Of a stretch of 64,000 bases of DNA, positions 41,393 through 50,496 are shown in pieces. Under the pieces are notes generated by a model that was not told where the DNA came from, ran no database searches, and was given only the letters and a program-made list of their open reading frames with translations. This DNA is from Fuerstiella marisgermanici (GTDB taxonomy: Bacteria; Planctomycetota; Planctomycetia; Planctomycetales; Planctomycetaceae). The position numbers were made by a program, and so were the translations under genes. The DNA is taken from NCBI RefSeq assembly GCF_001983935.1, contig NZ_CP017641.1, positions 5,737,001 through 5,801,000 of the forward strand. The letters are read 5' to 3'. Position 1 is the first letter of the stretch. Each line of letters opens with the position of its first letter.

Positions 41393-41533
41393 GCGGTGAC
41401 GACGCTGCGGCGTGTCGCTACGGAAATACGGCCGAGGCTCCACAGCGTTGGTGTGGACAGAAGGCTATTAGTGAAGCGTCGCGTATTCGACGATAGCGCG
41501 ACTGTTTGGTACGGTTACTTTCGGGCAATGCCT

Positions 41534-41642
41534 GTGGCTGGAGCTGTTTCCCCTTTTACTATGGACAGTTCGAGCTCGTGGGAAACAGCATTCGTCGTCC
41601 GAAACGCTTGTTCCGCGGCCACAAGTCAGCGAGCTTCGCTGT
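41534..41642 (-). repeat. Dispersed repeat, family C, copy 1 (inverted)
   Basis: The reverse complement of this segment aligns with 44457-44580: CTCGCTGACTTG, AACAAGCGTTTCGGACGACG, CACGAGC.CGAAC.GTCC and AAAAGGG.AA. About 80% identical by eye. It lies upstream of the EEP-nuclease gene. Confidence 0.7.
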
Positions 41643-41674
41643 AATCGCCGCTAACGATTTCTGAGAGCGATCCG

Positions 41675-42652
41675 ATGAACACTCATTTTTTGGCCTGGTG
41701 GAATGTCGAGAATCTGTTTTCAATGAAAAGCGACCCCGACCGCTCAGAGAAACTGGAGCGGGCTCTGGGCAAAGAACTGGATGGCTGGACAGCTACGGTT
41801 CTGAACAAGAAGCTCAAGCAACTCGCATCCATCATTGGGCAAATGAACGGTGGCAACGGGCCTGACATCCTGGGCGTTTGTGAGGTGGAAAGTAAGAACG
41901 TTCTGGAAAAGCTGATTGACGAATTACCTGACCTGGGACGCAGCTACAAGACTGTCCACGCAGACACTCAAGACGGGCGCGGCATCGACGTTGCGTTCAT
42001 TTACGACAGCAAGAAATACGAAGTCGTTTCGGAAGAGATTTTCAATCACTTCATCCTGCGACGAAACGCGACTCGCGACATTCTGCAGGTCAGCTTCAAA
42101 ACAAAACCCGATGGCAACAAGCTGGTGCTGATGGGAAACCACTGGCCATCGCGACGCGGCGGCGAACTGGAATCGGAACCGTATCGCATCATGGCGGCAG
42201 AAACGCTGGCGTACTTCCATGAGCGCACCATCGCAATCGACGGCAAAGACCAGGCGGTTGTTGTGATGGGTGACTTCAACGACGAGCCCTTTAACCGTTC
42301 ACTGGTTGCGTACGCACTTTCCGAACGAGTTGAACGGCGAGTCAAATCGAAGCGATCCAGGAACCCGTACCTTTTAAACCTCACATGGGATCTGATCGGA
42401 CAGGGCGAAGGCACTCATTTCTACGACGGGACACCGGGCATGCTCGATCAAATTCTGGTCAACCGTCCCGTCCTGCGAGATGATTCGCCATTTGAAGTTG
42501 ACCCGTCGACGGTCCAGATTCTGAAGTTCCCGGAGATGACCGGCCGATCCGGAGTGCCAAAACGCTTTGGCCGACCGTCGTCCGCAAGCACGTTCGATGA
42601 CACCGGATTTAGCGATCACTTTCCCATTGCGGTCGTGTTGAGCGAACGATGA
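41675..42652 (+). CDS. Endonuclease/exonuclease/phosphatase (EEP) family protein
   Basis: 325 residues. Family motifs: FLAWWNVENLFSMK (Asn), DILGVCEVESKNVL (catalytic Glu), GRGIDVAFIYDSKKYE, LMGNHWPSRRGGE (His), VVMGDFNDEPFNRS (Asp and Asn) and FSDHFPIAVVL (Asp-His). No signal peptide. It may be a nuclease or a phosphoesterase. The next gene starts 34 nt later and may be co-transcribed. Confidence 0.88.
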   Translation: MNTHFLAWWNVENLFSMKSDPDRSEKLERALGKELDGWTATVLNKKLKQLASIIGQMNGGNGPDILGVCEVESKNVLEKLIDELPDLGRSYKTVHADTQDGRGIDVAFIYDSKKYEVVSEEIFNHFILRRNATRDILQVSFKTKPDGNKLVLMGNHWPSRRGGELESEPYRIMAAETLAYFHERTIAIDGKDQAVVVMGDFNDEPFNRSLVAYALSERVERRVKSKRSRNPYLLNLTWDLIGQGEGTHFYDGTPGMLDQILVNRPVLRDDSPFEVDPSTVQILKFPEMTGRSGVPKRFGRPSSASTFDDTGFSDHFPIAVVLSER

Positions 42653-42686
42653 CAGCCCCTGCACTTTTCATCGCGGACAGTAGCGA

Positions 42687-44336
42687 ATGAACGATCGAGC
42701 AACAGCGTTTCTGGTGCGGTCATTGCGGCAGGAATCTCGATACATCAGTCACCATGTCGTGCGAGTCGGCATGGCGAGTGTCATTCTGATCCTGTTTGCG
42801 GCGAACGTCGTGAGCTATTCCGTTCGCGCCGGAGCGGGCAGTCAATTTGCCAGCAAAGTGATGAACTGCTGTTATTGGTTTGTGACTCTGCTGGGCGGAA
42901 TTTACTTCAGCACGGCAATCGTCGAAGAAAAGGAAGAGCAGACTCTTCCGCTGCTGAAAATGACGGGGGCTTCTTCCTTCACCATCCTGCTGGGTAAATC
43001 GGGGCCTCGCCTGGTTTCAGTACTCTTATTGCTGTTGGTGGTGGCTCCATTTCTGATGCTGGCCGCCACGCTCGGAGGCGTGTTGCAGCAGGGCATCCTG
43101 ACCGCGTTTCTTGGCATCTTCATCTACTCCATCATGTTGTGCCAATTAGGACTGCTGGCAAGTGTCCTCAGCAGCGATTCGCAGCGCGCCTTTTCGAAGA
43201 TGCTGTTGGCGTGGCTGATGATTGAACTGGCAGCGTGGTGGAGTTGGCTGCTGGCCATGGGGACACAATACGGCGGCAATTTCAAAAACACCGAGGCCGC
43301 CCAACAGTACCTTAGCACGACCATAATGAACAAGGACACAATCGGCCGCCTGGCGATGTCATGGTTGCACATGCAGTTTCAATGGCTGTATGAAGTTTCG
43401 ACGCCGCGCACCTTGTTCGACAACCTGTCTATGTATCTGTTCAGCTTTCGCACTATGGAATTCTGGCAGCCTCAGATGACGTTCCACCTGATTCTTGCGA
43501 TCGTCTTCTTTGCTTGCAGTTGGGCGTTATTCGAACCATGTACGGCTCAAGCGGTGGGAGAAGGCCCGGACAGCGGCAAAAAGGTGACTCGCCGACAACG
43601 CAAGTCCAAACGAGCCTGGCGACAGGCGTTGGTCTGGAAGTCGTGGCAACACATTACCGGTGGGCACTTGTGGTTTTGGATGCGGCTTGTGGGAATGCCT
43701 GCGATCATCACGGCGGTCATCTTAATATCCGCATGGGCAATTGATGAACCCGTGGAAGAGGAAGTGCTGGCGGGTATTCTGATGTTCAGCGGCGTGGTCA
43801 TCTTCATCGCGAATTTTGCGACGTTGCTGGGACGAGTCTTCAACAATGAAATCCACCAGCAAACGCTGCCGAGTTTGCTGATGCTTCCCAAAAGCCGCAA
43901 CGCTCTCTGTGGACAGATGGTGCTGGGGCTGGCTCCGGCAATCCTGGCGTCGGCAGCGTGCTTCGTCTGCGGTTTTACATTGATGGTGAGGGCCACCATG
44001 CACCTTAGCAACGGAGGCATGATGAACGTATTTCGCGAGCCTTGGTTCTACAACGTCTTCTTCTGGATCGCCGCGACGATGTACTTTGGATTGTATCTGT
44101 CCATTCGCCTGCGCTACGGCGGCATGCTGCTGGCAATACTGGCGATGTGGGTGGTGGGGCCAACAATCGTGATCAGTGGCCTCACCGTGTTGAGCATCGG
44201 TCTATCCGGATCTGCTATGCGCGATTTCTTTGAGAACGTCCTTCCCGTGTTCCTCGCGATGCTGGAAGTAGTATTCTGCGCGTGGATGCATTTCACGATC
44301 ATTCGGTCGCTGAATTCGGTGGCCGAGCAGGGGTAG
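42687..44336 (+). CDS. ABC-2 type transporter permease
   Basis: 549 residues made of two similar halves. Each half has an N-terminal TM (HHVVRVGMASVILILFAANV; FWMRLVGMPAIITAVILISAW) followed by five TM helices. YFSTAIVEEKEEQTLPLLKM and FNNEIHQQTLPSLLMLPKS are the cytoplasmic elbows typical of ABC-2 permeases. No ATPase gene is adjacent; the partner must be elsewhere. Confidence 0.83.
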   Translation: MNDRATAFLVRSLRQESRYISHHVVRVGMASVILILFAANVVSYSVRAGAGSQFASKVMNCCYWFVTLLGGIYFSTAIVEEKEEQTLPLLKMTGASSFTILLGKSGPRLVSVLLLLLVVAPFLMLAATLGGVLQQGILTAFLGIFIYSIMLCQLGLLASVLSSDSQRAFSKMLLAWLMIELAAWWSWLLAMGTQYGGNFKNTEAAQQYLSTTIMNKDTIGRLAMSWLHMQFQWLYEVSTPRTLFDNLSMYLFSFRTMEFWQPQMTFHLILAIVFFACSWALFEPCTAQAVGEGPDSGKKVTRRQRKSKRAWRQALVWKSWQHITGGHLWFWMRLVGMPAIITAVILISAWAIDEPVEEEVLAGILMFSGVVIFIANFATLLGRVFNNEIHQQTLPSLLMLPKSRNALCGQMVLGLAPAILASAACFVCGFTLMVRATMHLSNGGMMNVFREPWFYNVFFWIAATMYFGLYLSIRLRYGGMLLAILAMWVVGPTIVISGLTVLSIGLSGSAMRDFFENVLPVFLAMLEVVFCAWMHFTIIRSLNSVAEQG

Positions 44337-44456
44337 CGGCTTCCTCACAGCAGGAAGTGAGACCAATCACCCAGCATGAGCGATTGGTCCTTGGTCCAAC
44401 ACCGATTTTGATCAAACGGAGGAACCGAGTTGATCCCCGGGCGATACGCGCTGCGA

Positions 44457-44580
44457 CCAAAGCGAATCTCGCTGACTTGCGTCCGCGAAACAAGCGTTTC
44501 GGACGACGAAGGCTGTTGTGCACGAGCCCGAACCGTCCGCAACAACCCGAACCGTCCACGACAAAAGGGAACCTGCTCTA
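44457..44580 (+). repeat. Dispersed repeat, family C, copy 2
   Basis: Partner of 41534-41642 in opposite orientation. It carries an internal near-duplication of CCCGAACCGTCC that the other copy lacks. It sits between the ABC permease and DUF4331 genes. Confidence 0.7.
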
Positions 44581-45549
44581 ATTCGGTGCAGCCACATAGG
44601 GGAAGACACTTAGAAACGTGGCGTCGTTAGAGTCGACTCCGTCCCCCGTGACGGCATTGTTCGTCAGCAACCCCAACTCGGCGTCGATCACGTCGTCCGC
44701 CAGTCCACGGCCATTCAAAAAGCCCGAAGCGTCCGTGACATCGAATGTCAGCAGGTCCGGCAACAGAATTGCAGTCAGCCCTGCGGCGGTTGCCGAGTCG
44801 CCCCCGTTAAGTGCTTCAATGGTTGCCTGCATGTCGGCTCCAAAGTTGGCGAAGTCATTCACGGGAGCCGATGCGTTGAATTCGTCTTTGCGGGCTGATG
44901 GGATCAGGGCCGTGTTGATCGCCGGTCGTCCCATGCGATCAAACTGAGTTCCGCCGACAGTAGTCCGAGCCGACACAGCGATGTTGGGCCCGTTCAGTGA
45001 ACTGCTGGGGATCTCAAGAACGATCGCGGTCACGTTCTGACCTTCGAAAAAGTCATCGCCCGTGAAGTTGAATCCATCGTTGAACCCGTTGAGATCGAAG
45101 AAGAATGGGTCTTCGAATAAGTCAGCCCGTAATTGTCCACCGCCTGCCACGCTGATTGTCTGCCCGGTCTTGCCGGACGCCGCGATGCTACCGTCTTCAC
45201 GCAGCAGTAAGATGTTTTGGCTCCCTCGTCGAGGGCGACTGAAGTAGACGTTAAAGGTCAGGTCTGAAACGGCGTCGCCATTGTTGTCCACGTGGAATTC
45301 GTAGGTACCACGCGAATTGAACGTGGTGTCGCTCAACACGCCAGCCAGCGGATTCACGGTCATGATCAGGACCGTATTGCTGGCATTTGCGGGAGACTGA
45401 AACGCATACAAATCGTTGATGTCCAGTCGCCCGTCATCCCCAACAGATGGCGAATCCAGGTGGTCAGCGGCGTACGTTGTTGAACCGGCAAGGATCGCGA
45501 ATCCTGCGATGGCGCATAGCTGCAGCAGATTGTGTGTATTGAATTTCAT
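44578..45549 (-). CDS. Secreted DUF4331 protein
   Basis: 323 residues. Signal peptide LLQLCAIAGFAILAGSTTYA, then the family's characteristic start ADHLDSPSVGDDGRLDINDL and YAFQSPANASNTVLIMTVNP. Later FFFDLNGFNDGF, VTAIVLEIPSSSL and MGRPAINTALIP also match the family. The fold is beta-rich and the function is unknown. The end of the gene overlaps the repeat at 44457-44580 by a few bases. Confidence 0.88.
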   Translation of the reverse strand: MKFNTHNLLQLCAIAGFAILAGSTTYAADHLDSPSVGDDGRLDINDLYAFQSPANASNTVLIMTVNPLAGVLSDTTFNSRGTYEFHVDNNGDAVSDLTFNVYFSRPRRGSQNILLLREDGSIAASGKTGQTISVAGGGQLRADLFEDPFFFDLNGFNDGFNFTGDDFFEGQNVTAIVLEIPSSSLNGPNIAVSARTTVGGTQFDRMGRPAINTALIPSARKDEFNASAPVNDFANFGADMQATIEALNGGDSATAAGLTAILLPDLLTFDVTDASGFLNGRGLADDVIDAELGLLTNNAVTGDGVDSNDATFLSVFPYVAAPN

Positions 45550-46058
45550 CGTTGTGACCCGTCTGACTTCCTGTTTGTGTACTGATGAACCGCACTGTGT
45601 CTGTGGCTCTTACGAGGGTCTGTAACATTTGTGACAGGTTTCCGGCGCGAAAATCACTGATCGGCTGAGATTGTTGACTTTTGACTGGATTCAGTGGCGA
45701 CTTGTGGCATCCAGCCTGTCTGCATGAGGCGACGGTTGCCTTCGACAGAATTTAGCGCATCCGCGGCAAAGCCTGCCGATTCCTTTCGTTCGCAGGTTGG
45801 GCCTACGGACCGCCCGACCGTTCAAATCGCGGCGGAGCGATCTTTCCGAATGTTCCGGGTTAACAATCTGTACCGATTATGACGATCAATCTTGAGCGAC
45901 AGATCGGTCCGGGGGGCTCGGTTTGTCGCGGGAACCACCGCTGAAGGCCAGGACCGGCCTCAGCGGACGACCTGACTGACGCGCATCGTCAGCCGGTCGC
46001 TCGTCCCATCGCAGCATGCGATCGTTGACGCCTCCTGAGTTCTGTTGAGGCGAATTCC
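45550..46058. other. Divergent intergenic region
   Basis: About 510 bp between DUF4331 (minus) and the MotA/ExbB-like gene (plus). No gene or clear repeat. Presumed to hold both promoters. The start of the channel gene has GAGG 8 nt upstream of its GTG. Confidence 0.4.
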
Positions 46059-47354
46059 GTGAGAAGCCGACAGTTGTCATCCACGTCAACGCTGCGAACG
46101 GCTCTGTTGGCAGCGGCCGGCACCGCCACTTTGTACGCCGTCGGGCCCATCGTTCCCGGCATCGCCGACTTTGTGCAGCGCTATTTCTGCAGCCATCCGC
46201 TGGAATACATCAGCACCGCCATGTTCTTTACCGGCATGGCGATTCTGGCACAGAAGTATCGCAGCCAACGAGCCGAGCGAAGCACGCTGCTTGAAGCCGT
46301 TCAGATGGCGGATAACGACTGGGACAGCCTTCCAACGTCTGAAGATCGCGAAGATGCGCTCGCCAGTTGGTGCGAACAGCAGGACACCCGCGCGCACGGA
46401 ACTCAGGCCTTTCGACGCATTCAGGACACTCTGCATTACCTGAAGGGATCTCGCCGCGAAGGGCTGGAAGAACACCTTCGGTACCTTGCCGAACTGGCCA
46501 GCGACCGTCTTCACCAAACCTTCGCGACCATCCGCACCATCACGTGGGCGATTCCTATTCTGGGATTCCTGGGAACCGTGATCGGGATCACGATGGCGAT
46601 TGCCAACGTCACACCCGAACAACTGGATTCGTCTTTGGGGGAAGTCACAGGAGGCCTCGCTGTGGCCTTCGACACTACGGCCTTAGCGCTGGGAATGTCG
46701 ATCGTGTTGGTGTTTGCGTCGTTTGTCGTAGAACGCAGTGAACAGCGAATTCTAAGCGACGTTGAACAATTCGGCATCGAGACACTGTTGCCGTGGTTTA
46801 GCGCTGAGAAGAATTCGCCCGCCGGTATCAGCGGTGCAGACGATTTGGCCGGACAACTGAACCTGTTTCAACCGGATGTCTGGGCCGAACAACTGGCCAC
46901 TTTACGCACGACGTGGAGTGACATTCTGGAACAGCACGCTGAGGATCTTGGCGAGGCCATTGACAGCGAAATGCAGCAGACTTTGAAGCTGCATCGTGAT
47001 ACGTCCACGGATGCTCGCGACGCTTATACGGCGGCGTTGCAGCAATCAGCTGACACCGTTGTGGCTCAGGTAGACCGACTGCTAACCACCTTCGAACACC
47101 GCATGAATTCGTGGCAGGACGCGCTGTGCACGAGTACTCAGGCTGCAGTCCAGCAAAGTGAATCGCTGCATCAACTGGGGGCGACGCTGCTGAAAATGAC
47201 GGAATCAGAAGAACGTCTGGCGGCGCTGCAGCAACAGCTAAACGACAACCTGCAGGCGTTGCAGGCAGCCGACACCATGGAACAAACGGCCAACAGTCTG
47301 GCGGCCGCCGTGCATGTACTCACGGCAAAAACATCAATGCGGTCGGCGGCGTAG
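46059..47354 (+). CDS. MotA/TolQ/ExbB-like proton channel protein with long coiled-coil tail
   Basis: 431 residues from GTG 46059. Four TM segments: RTALLAAAGTATLYAVG (about 13-29), YISTAMFFTGMAILA (about 51-65), ITWAIPILGFLGTVIGITMA (about 165-184) and GGLAVAFDTTALALGMSIVL (about 205-224). The last two give the channel signature G-F-L-G-T-V-x-G-x-x and A-F-x-T-T-x-x-A. The remaining 180 residues are a Gln/Glu-rich helical tail, as long as in ZorA-like members. It is followed by two single-TM proteins, so a channel plus periplasmic stator is likely. Confidence 0.85.
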   Translation: MRSRQLSSTSTLRTALLAAAGTATLYAVGPIVPGIADFVQRYFCSHPLEYISTAMFFTGMAILAQKYRSQRAERSTLLEAVQMADNDWDSLPTSEDREDALASWCEQQDTRAHGTQAFRRIQDTLHYLKGSRREGLEEHLRYLAELASDRLHQTFATIRTITWAIPILGFLGTVIGITMAIANVTPEQLDSSLGEVTGGLAVAFDTTALALGMSIVLVFASFVVERSEQRILSDVEQFGIETLLPWFSAEKNSPAGISGADDLAGQLNLFQPDVWAEQLATLRTTWSDILEQHAEDLGEAIDSEMQQTLKLHRDTSTDARDAYTAALQQSADTVVAQVDRLLTTFEHRMNSWQDALCTSTQAAVQQSESLHQLGATLLKMTESEERLAALQQQLNDNLQALQAADTMEQTANSLAAAVHVLTAKTSMRSAA

Positions 47355-47364
47355 GGGAATTTCT

Positions 47365-50300
47365 ATGGCGAAGCGGAACCAACAAAACGCGATTTCGCTG
47401 TTTCCCTTTCTGGCAGTCCTTGTCTGCACGATGGGAGCACTGATTCTTTTGCTGCTGGTCACTACGCGCCGCATGCGCAATGATGTGGATGCTCCATTGG
47501 CGGAGCACTACGCGAATGCTGGCGGCTGGGGCGATTCGGCAAGCGGCGGCGATTCTGCAGCTCCGCTTTGGGCAGAACTGGACGCCGACGAAGACGCGCA
47601 AGTAGATGACTTCGCCATGGCAGAAGCAGGCGAACAACAAAAAGAACGCCCGGACAACAGCAAGACAACCGAAGATCCAAACCCGTTTTCCATTTCGCTG
47701 TTGCCGCCAACGGTCGAACCAGATAGCCGCCAGTTGGCGAAGAAGGCAGAACTGGAAGACCTGCAGAAGCTATTGCAGGAAGAAGGTGTCCGCCACGACT
47801 TTCTGCTGAAGCAGATTGAAGATGCAAAACGGCAATTGGAAGGCGGCGACCCCGATTCGAATCGCTACCAGATACAACTGCACGAATTGACAACGCTAAG
47901 GCAGCAGGAAGAAAGTCTTAATCAGGAACTAAAGAATAAGCAGGCGCTGCTTGTCGACCTGCAAACAGAACTGGAACAGTATTCGAAGCAAACGGAGCAG
48001 GGCGAACAGGTACTGCGCCGCCGTGAATCAGCCTTGATTAGCCTGCGGGAAATCACCAAACAGAAACAGGAATCAGCCGCAGCAGGCACGGCGGAAACGA
48101 TTCTCGACTTCACCAACCGGACGGGCACCAGCCGAACGCCCATCGTTGTGGAAGTGTCGGAAGCCGGGTTCGAATTCCTGCCCGCCCACATCAAACTTAC
48201 GCCTCAGGAAATGCGAGGGTTCCCCGCCAACGACAACCCGCTGCTGGCCGGTATCTTCGCGATCCATGAAACACGAAATCCGTCAACGTTATCCAGTAAG
48301 CCGTACGTTCTGCTGCTGGTGCGTTCCAGCGGAAGCATGATGTTTTATGCAGCTCAACGAACACTAAGCGACGCCGGAATTCACTTCGGATATGAACTGG
48401 TGGACGAAGAACGTCGAATTTCGGCGGGAAGCGAATCCGCAGAAGAAACTCGAGTCCTCAGGCAGTCCGTTCTGGCCGCGTTAGGACGCCGTTCAGAATT
48501 GTACGGAGGCCTTGCCGCGACGCTCGACACAATGAAAAAGCCGTCCTCGGATGACAACCCACGTCGCTTGAGTGTGCTCCCGGACGGAAGCATCGCGTCT
48601 GCAGAAGAACTGACGAGCGGTTGGGACGGCCAATATTACGCCGGTGGAGTCGCTCCGCCGCGAAAAGCGACTGATGCTTTCGAACGGTTGGCTGAGTCGA
48701 CTGATTCGCCAAAGCAAAGCAAAGAAAGCTCGGACGACTTCCCCGCCATTGCTGGCAATCCGTTCGCACACAAGCAGCACGCAGAAACGCAAGCGGCGCC
48801 GGAAGTTGCTTCTAAAGAAAATCCCTGGAAGTTGGGCGGCCAGTTCGGTCAATCGCCCGAGGACAAAGCAAGCGGTGCAGTGGCGGATCCGAACCCGTTT
48901 TCGACGGACAATGGCTTTCCGGAACTGGTTAACGCAGCCCCAGCGCCGGCGAACCTAACAGCGTCTGCTGACTCGTTCGATTTCCCCACTCCCAATGACG
49001 CATCCGGTGGCAATGTCGGCAGCGGTGATCCTGCCGCCGACGACCAGTCTGCGCACGCTACACCGAATTCAGAACCGTTGATGGCGGACAGTGGCTGGAA
49101 GCCGGGAGTGTGGAAAAATGCGTGGGAGCCCGTGCAGATCACACCGCCAACCGCGAACGAATCGAATGGCGCCGATGCGTCGCAGACTGCGTTGGATGCG
49201 TTCACACATTCACAGAAGCAACCATCTATAGCTGAGTCGACCGTCGACCTTGAGGCAACGGTTGCAGCAGCGGCACCGAAAGCCGTTCAGCTGTTTCCGC
49301 GCCATGGGCTCTTGTCCGGAAACCTCGGCGCTGGCAGTCGTTCAACAATGAGTGGCTTACACGTACCACACACCGCTGCTGACACTGCGGCGCAAGACAT
49401 CGTGGCGAACGATACGCCTGCGGCGCCACCCGAGTTTCGTCTTTTTGGTGATCCGCAACCGACCAAAACGCCGAACACAAAGGTTCCCGAAACGAACCAA
49501 ACAAACCGTTCGTTTGTCGAGCCATCGCCGTGGTCACCGATCATGCGTCAGCAAGACGCTGATCCCGACGCAGAGAACACGAAGACTCAAACCGCAGACC
49601 GCACCAGTTCTCTCGACCGCTCCGGCTGGCCTGCCTGGGGGACCGCACCCTCCGGCACGGCAACCCGCGCTGCCGGAGCGGCAGAGAACTCCTTCGCAGA
49701 CGCATCGAACACATCAGTGTTCGGCCCTTCAGAGACCCGCACAGCAACCCCTGAAGGCGCTGCGTCTGCAGGCGGGATCATCGGTTCCGGCGAACCGCCG
49801 ACAGAAGTCTCCTTCCTGCAAAAGTTTATGCAGTCTGTCGAACTGCAGAAGGAATCACAGGAACCTGATTCCTTCCTGTTGGCACTCATGAAGCAGGGAC
49901 AAGCGCAGCAATCGACAGGTACCGCCAGTCCGCCGACAGTTCCTTCCACCGAAACGCGGGACACAACACCGGCAGTCCAACAAGCACCAGCCGCGAAGCC
50001 AGCCCCGAAGAATCTGCAGACAGATCCGCCGGAGTCGGTGAAGACTCAACCAACCGCCCCACAACGGTACGCGCGGCATCGCGTTGAAATCATTCTGGAG
50101 AAGAAGCAACTAACGATCGGCGACTTCGAACCCGTTGATACAACCGGGTGGGACGAAGAACAAATTCTGGCGATGGTGATGCATGGTATAAGTACCGAAC
50201 TGGAACTTGAGGCCGAAGCTGGCAATGAAGGGGTCGCCCCGGCTGTTGAATTCATTGTGGCCGACGGCATGGCACCAGTGCAGAAGATGCTGATGAGAGA

Positions 50301-50496
50301 ACTGTCAGGAGTCGACATTCCGACGCGTTCGGTCAAGCCGCTCCGAAGTTCACAAGGCTCGCCGCAGACAACAACTGGCCCCATGTCGGACGGGGCAGCA
50401 CGCAACGAAGTGACGCCTAAAGCAGTGACGCGAGAACCGGCGGAACCCGCGAAGCCATCTGAACACAAGCGATCCGGATCGGGGCTGTCCATATGA
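47365..50496 (+). CDS. Large single-TM envelope protein, coiled coil plus low-complexity region
   Basis: 1043 residues from ATG 47365. The short cytoplasmic start and TM (NAISLFPFLAVLVCTMGALI, LLLLVT) are in the position of ExbD/MotB-type partners. Next comes a coiled coil (about 110-260), then a globular alpha/beta part (about 265-385) with RTPIVVEVSEAGFEFLPA and KPYVLLLVRSSGSMMFYAAQ. About 500 residues of Ser/Pro/Ala/Asp-rich disorder follow, with repeated NPF words. The C-terminal 120 residues are ordered (HRVEIILEKKQLTIGDFEP). It starts 10 nt after the channel gene and overlaps the next by 4 nt. Confidence 0.75.
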   Translation: MAKRNQQNAISLFPFLAVLVCTMGALILLLLVTTRRMRNDVDAPLAEHYANAGGWGDSASGGDSAAPLWAELDADEDAQVDDFAMAEAGEQQKERPDNSKTTEDPNPFSISLLPPTVEPDSRQLAKKAELEDLQKLLQEEGVRHDFLLKQIEDAKRQLEGGDPDSNRYQIQLHELTTLRQQEESLNQELKNKQALLVDLQTELEQYSKQTEQGEQVLRRRESALISLREITKQKQESAAAGTAETILDFTNRTGTSRTPIVVEVSEAGFEFLPAHIKLTPQEMRGFPANDNPLLAGIFAIHETRNPSTLSSKPYVLLLVRSSGSMMFYAAQRTLSDAGIHFGYELVDEERRISAGSESAEETRVLRQSVLAALGRRSELYGGLAATLDTMKKPSSDDNPRRLSVLPDGSIASAEELTSGWDGQYYAGGVAPPRKATDAFERLAESTDSPKQSKESSDDFPAIAGNPFAHKQHAETQAAPEVASKENPWKLGGQFGQSPEDKASGAVADPNPFSTDNGFPELVNAAPAPANLTASADSFDFPTPNDASGGNVGSGDPAADDQSAHATPNSEPLMADSGWKPGVWKNAWEPVQITPPTANESNGADASQTALDAFTHSQKQPSIAESTVDLEATVAAAAPKAVQLFPRHGLLSGNLGAGSRSTMSGLHVPHTAADTAAQDIVANDTPAAPPEFRLFGDPQPTKTPNTKVPETNQTNRSFVEPSPWSPIMRQQDADPDAENTKTQTADRTSSLDRSGWPAWGTAPSGTATRAAGAAENSFADASNTSVFGPSETRTATPEGAASAGGIIGSGEPPTEVSFLQKFMQSVELQKESQEPDSFLLALMKQGQAQQSTGTASPPTVPSTETRDTTPAVQQAPAAKPAPKNLQTDPPESVKTQPTAPQRYARHRVEIILEKKQLTIGDFEPVDTTGWDEEQILAMVMHGISTELELEAEAGNEGVAPAVEFIVADGMAPVQKMLMRELSGVDIPTRSVKPLRSSQGSPQTTTGPMSDGAARNEVTPKAVTREPAEPAKPSEHKRSGSGLSI

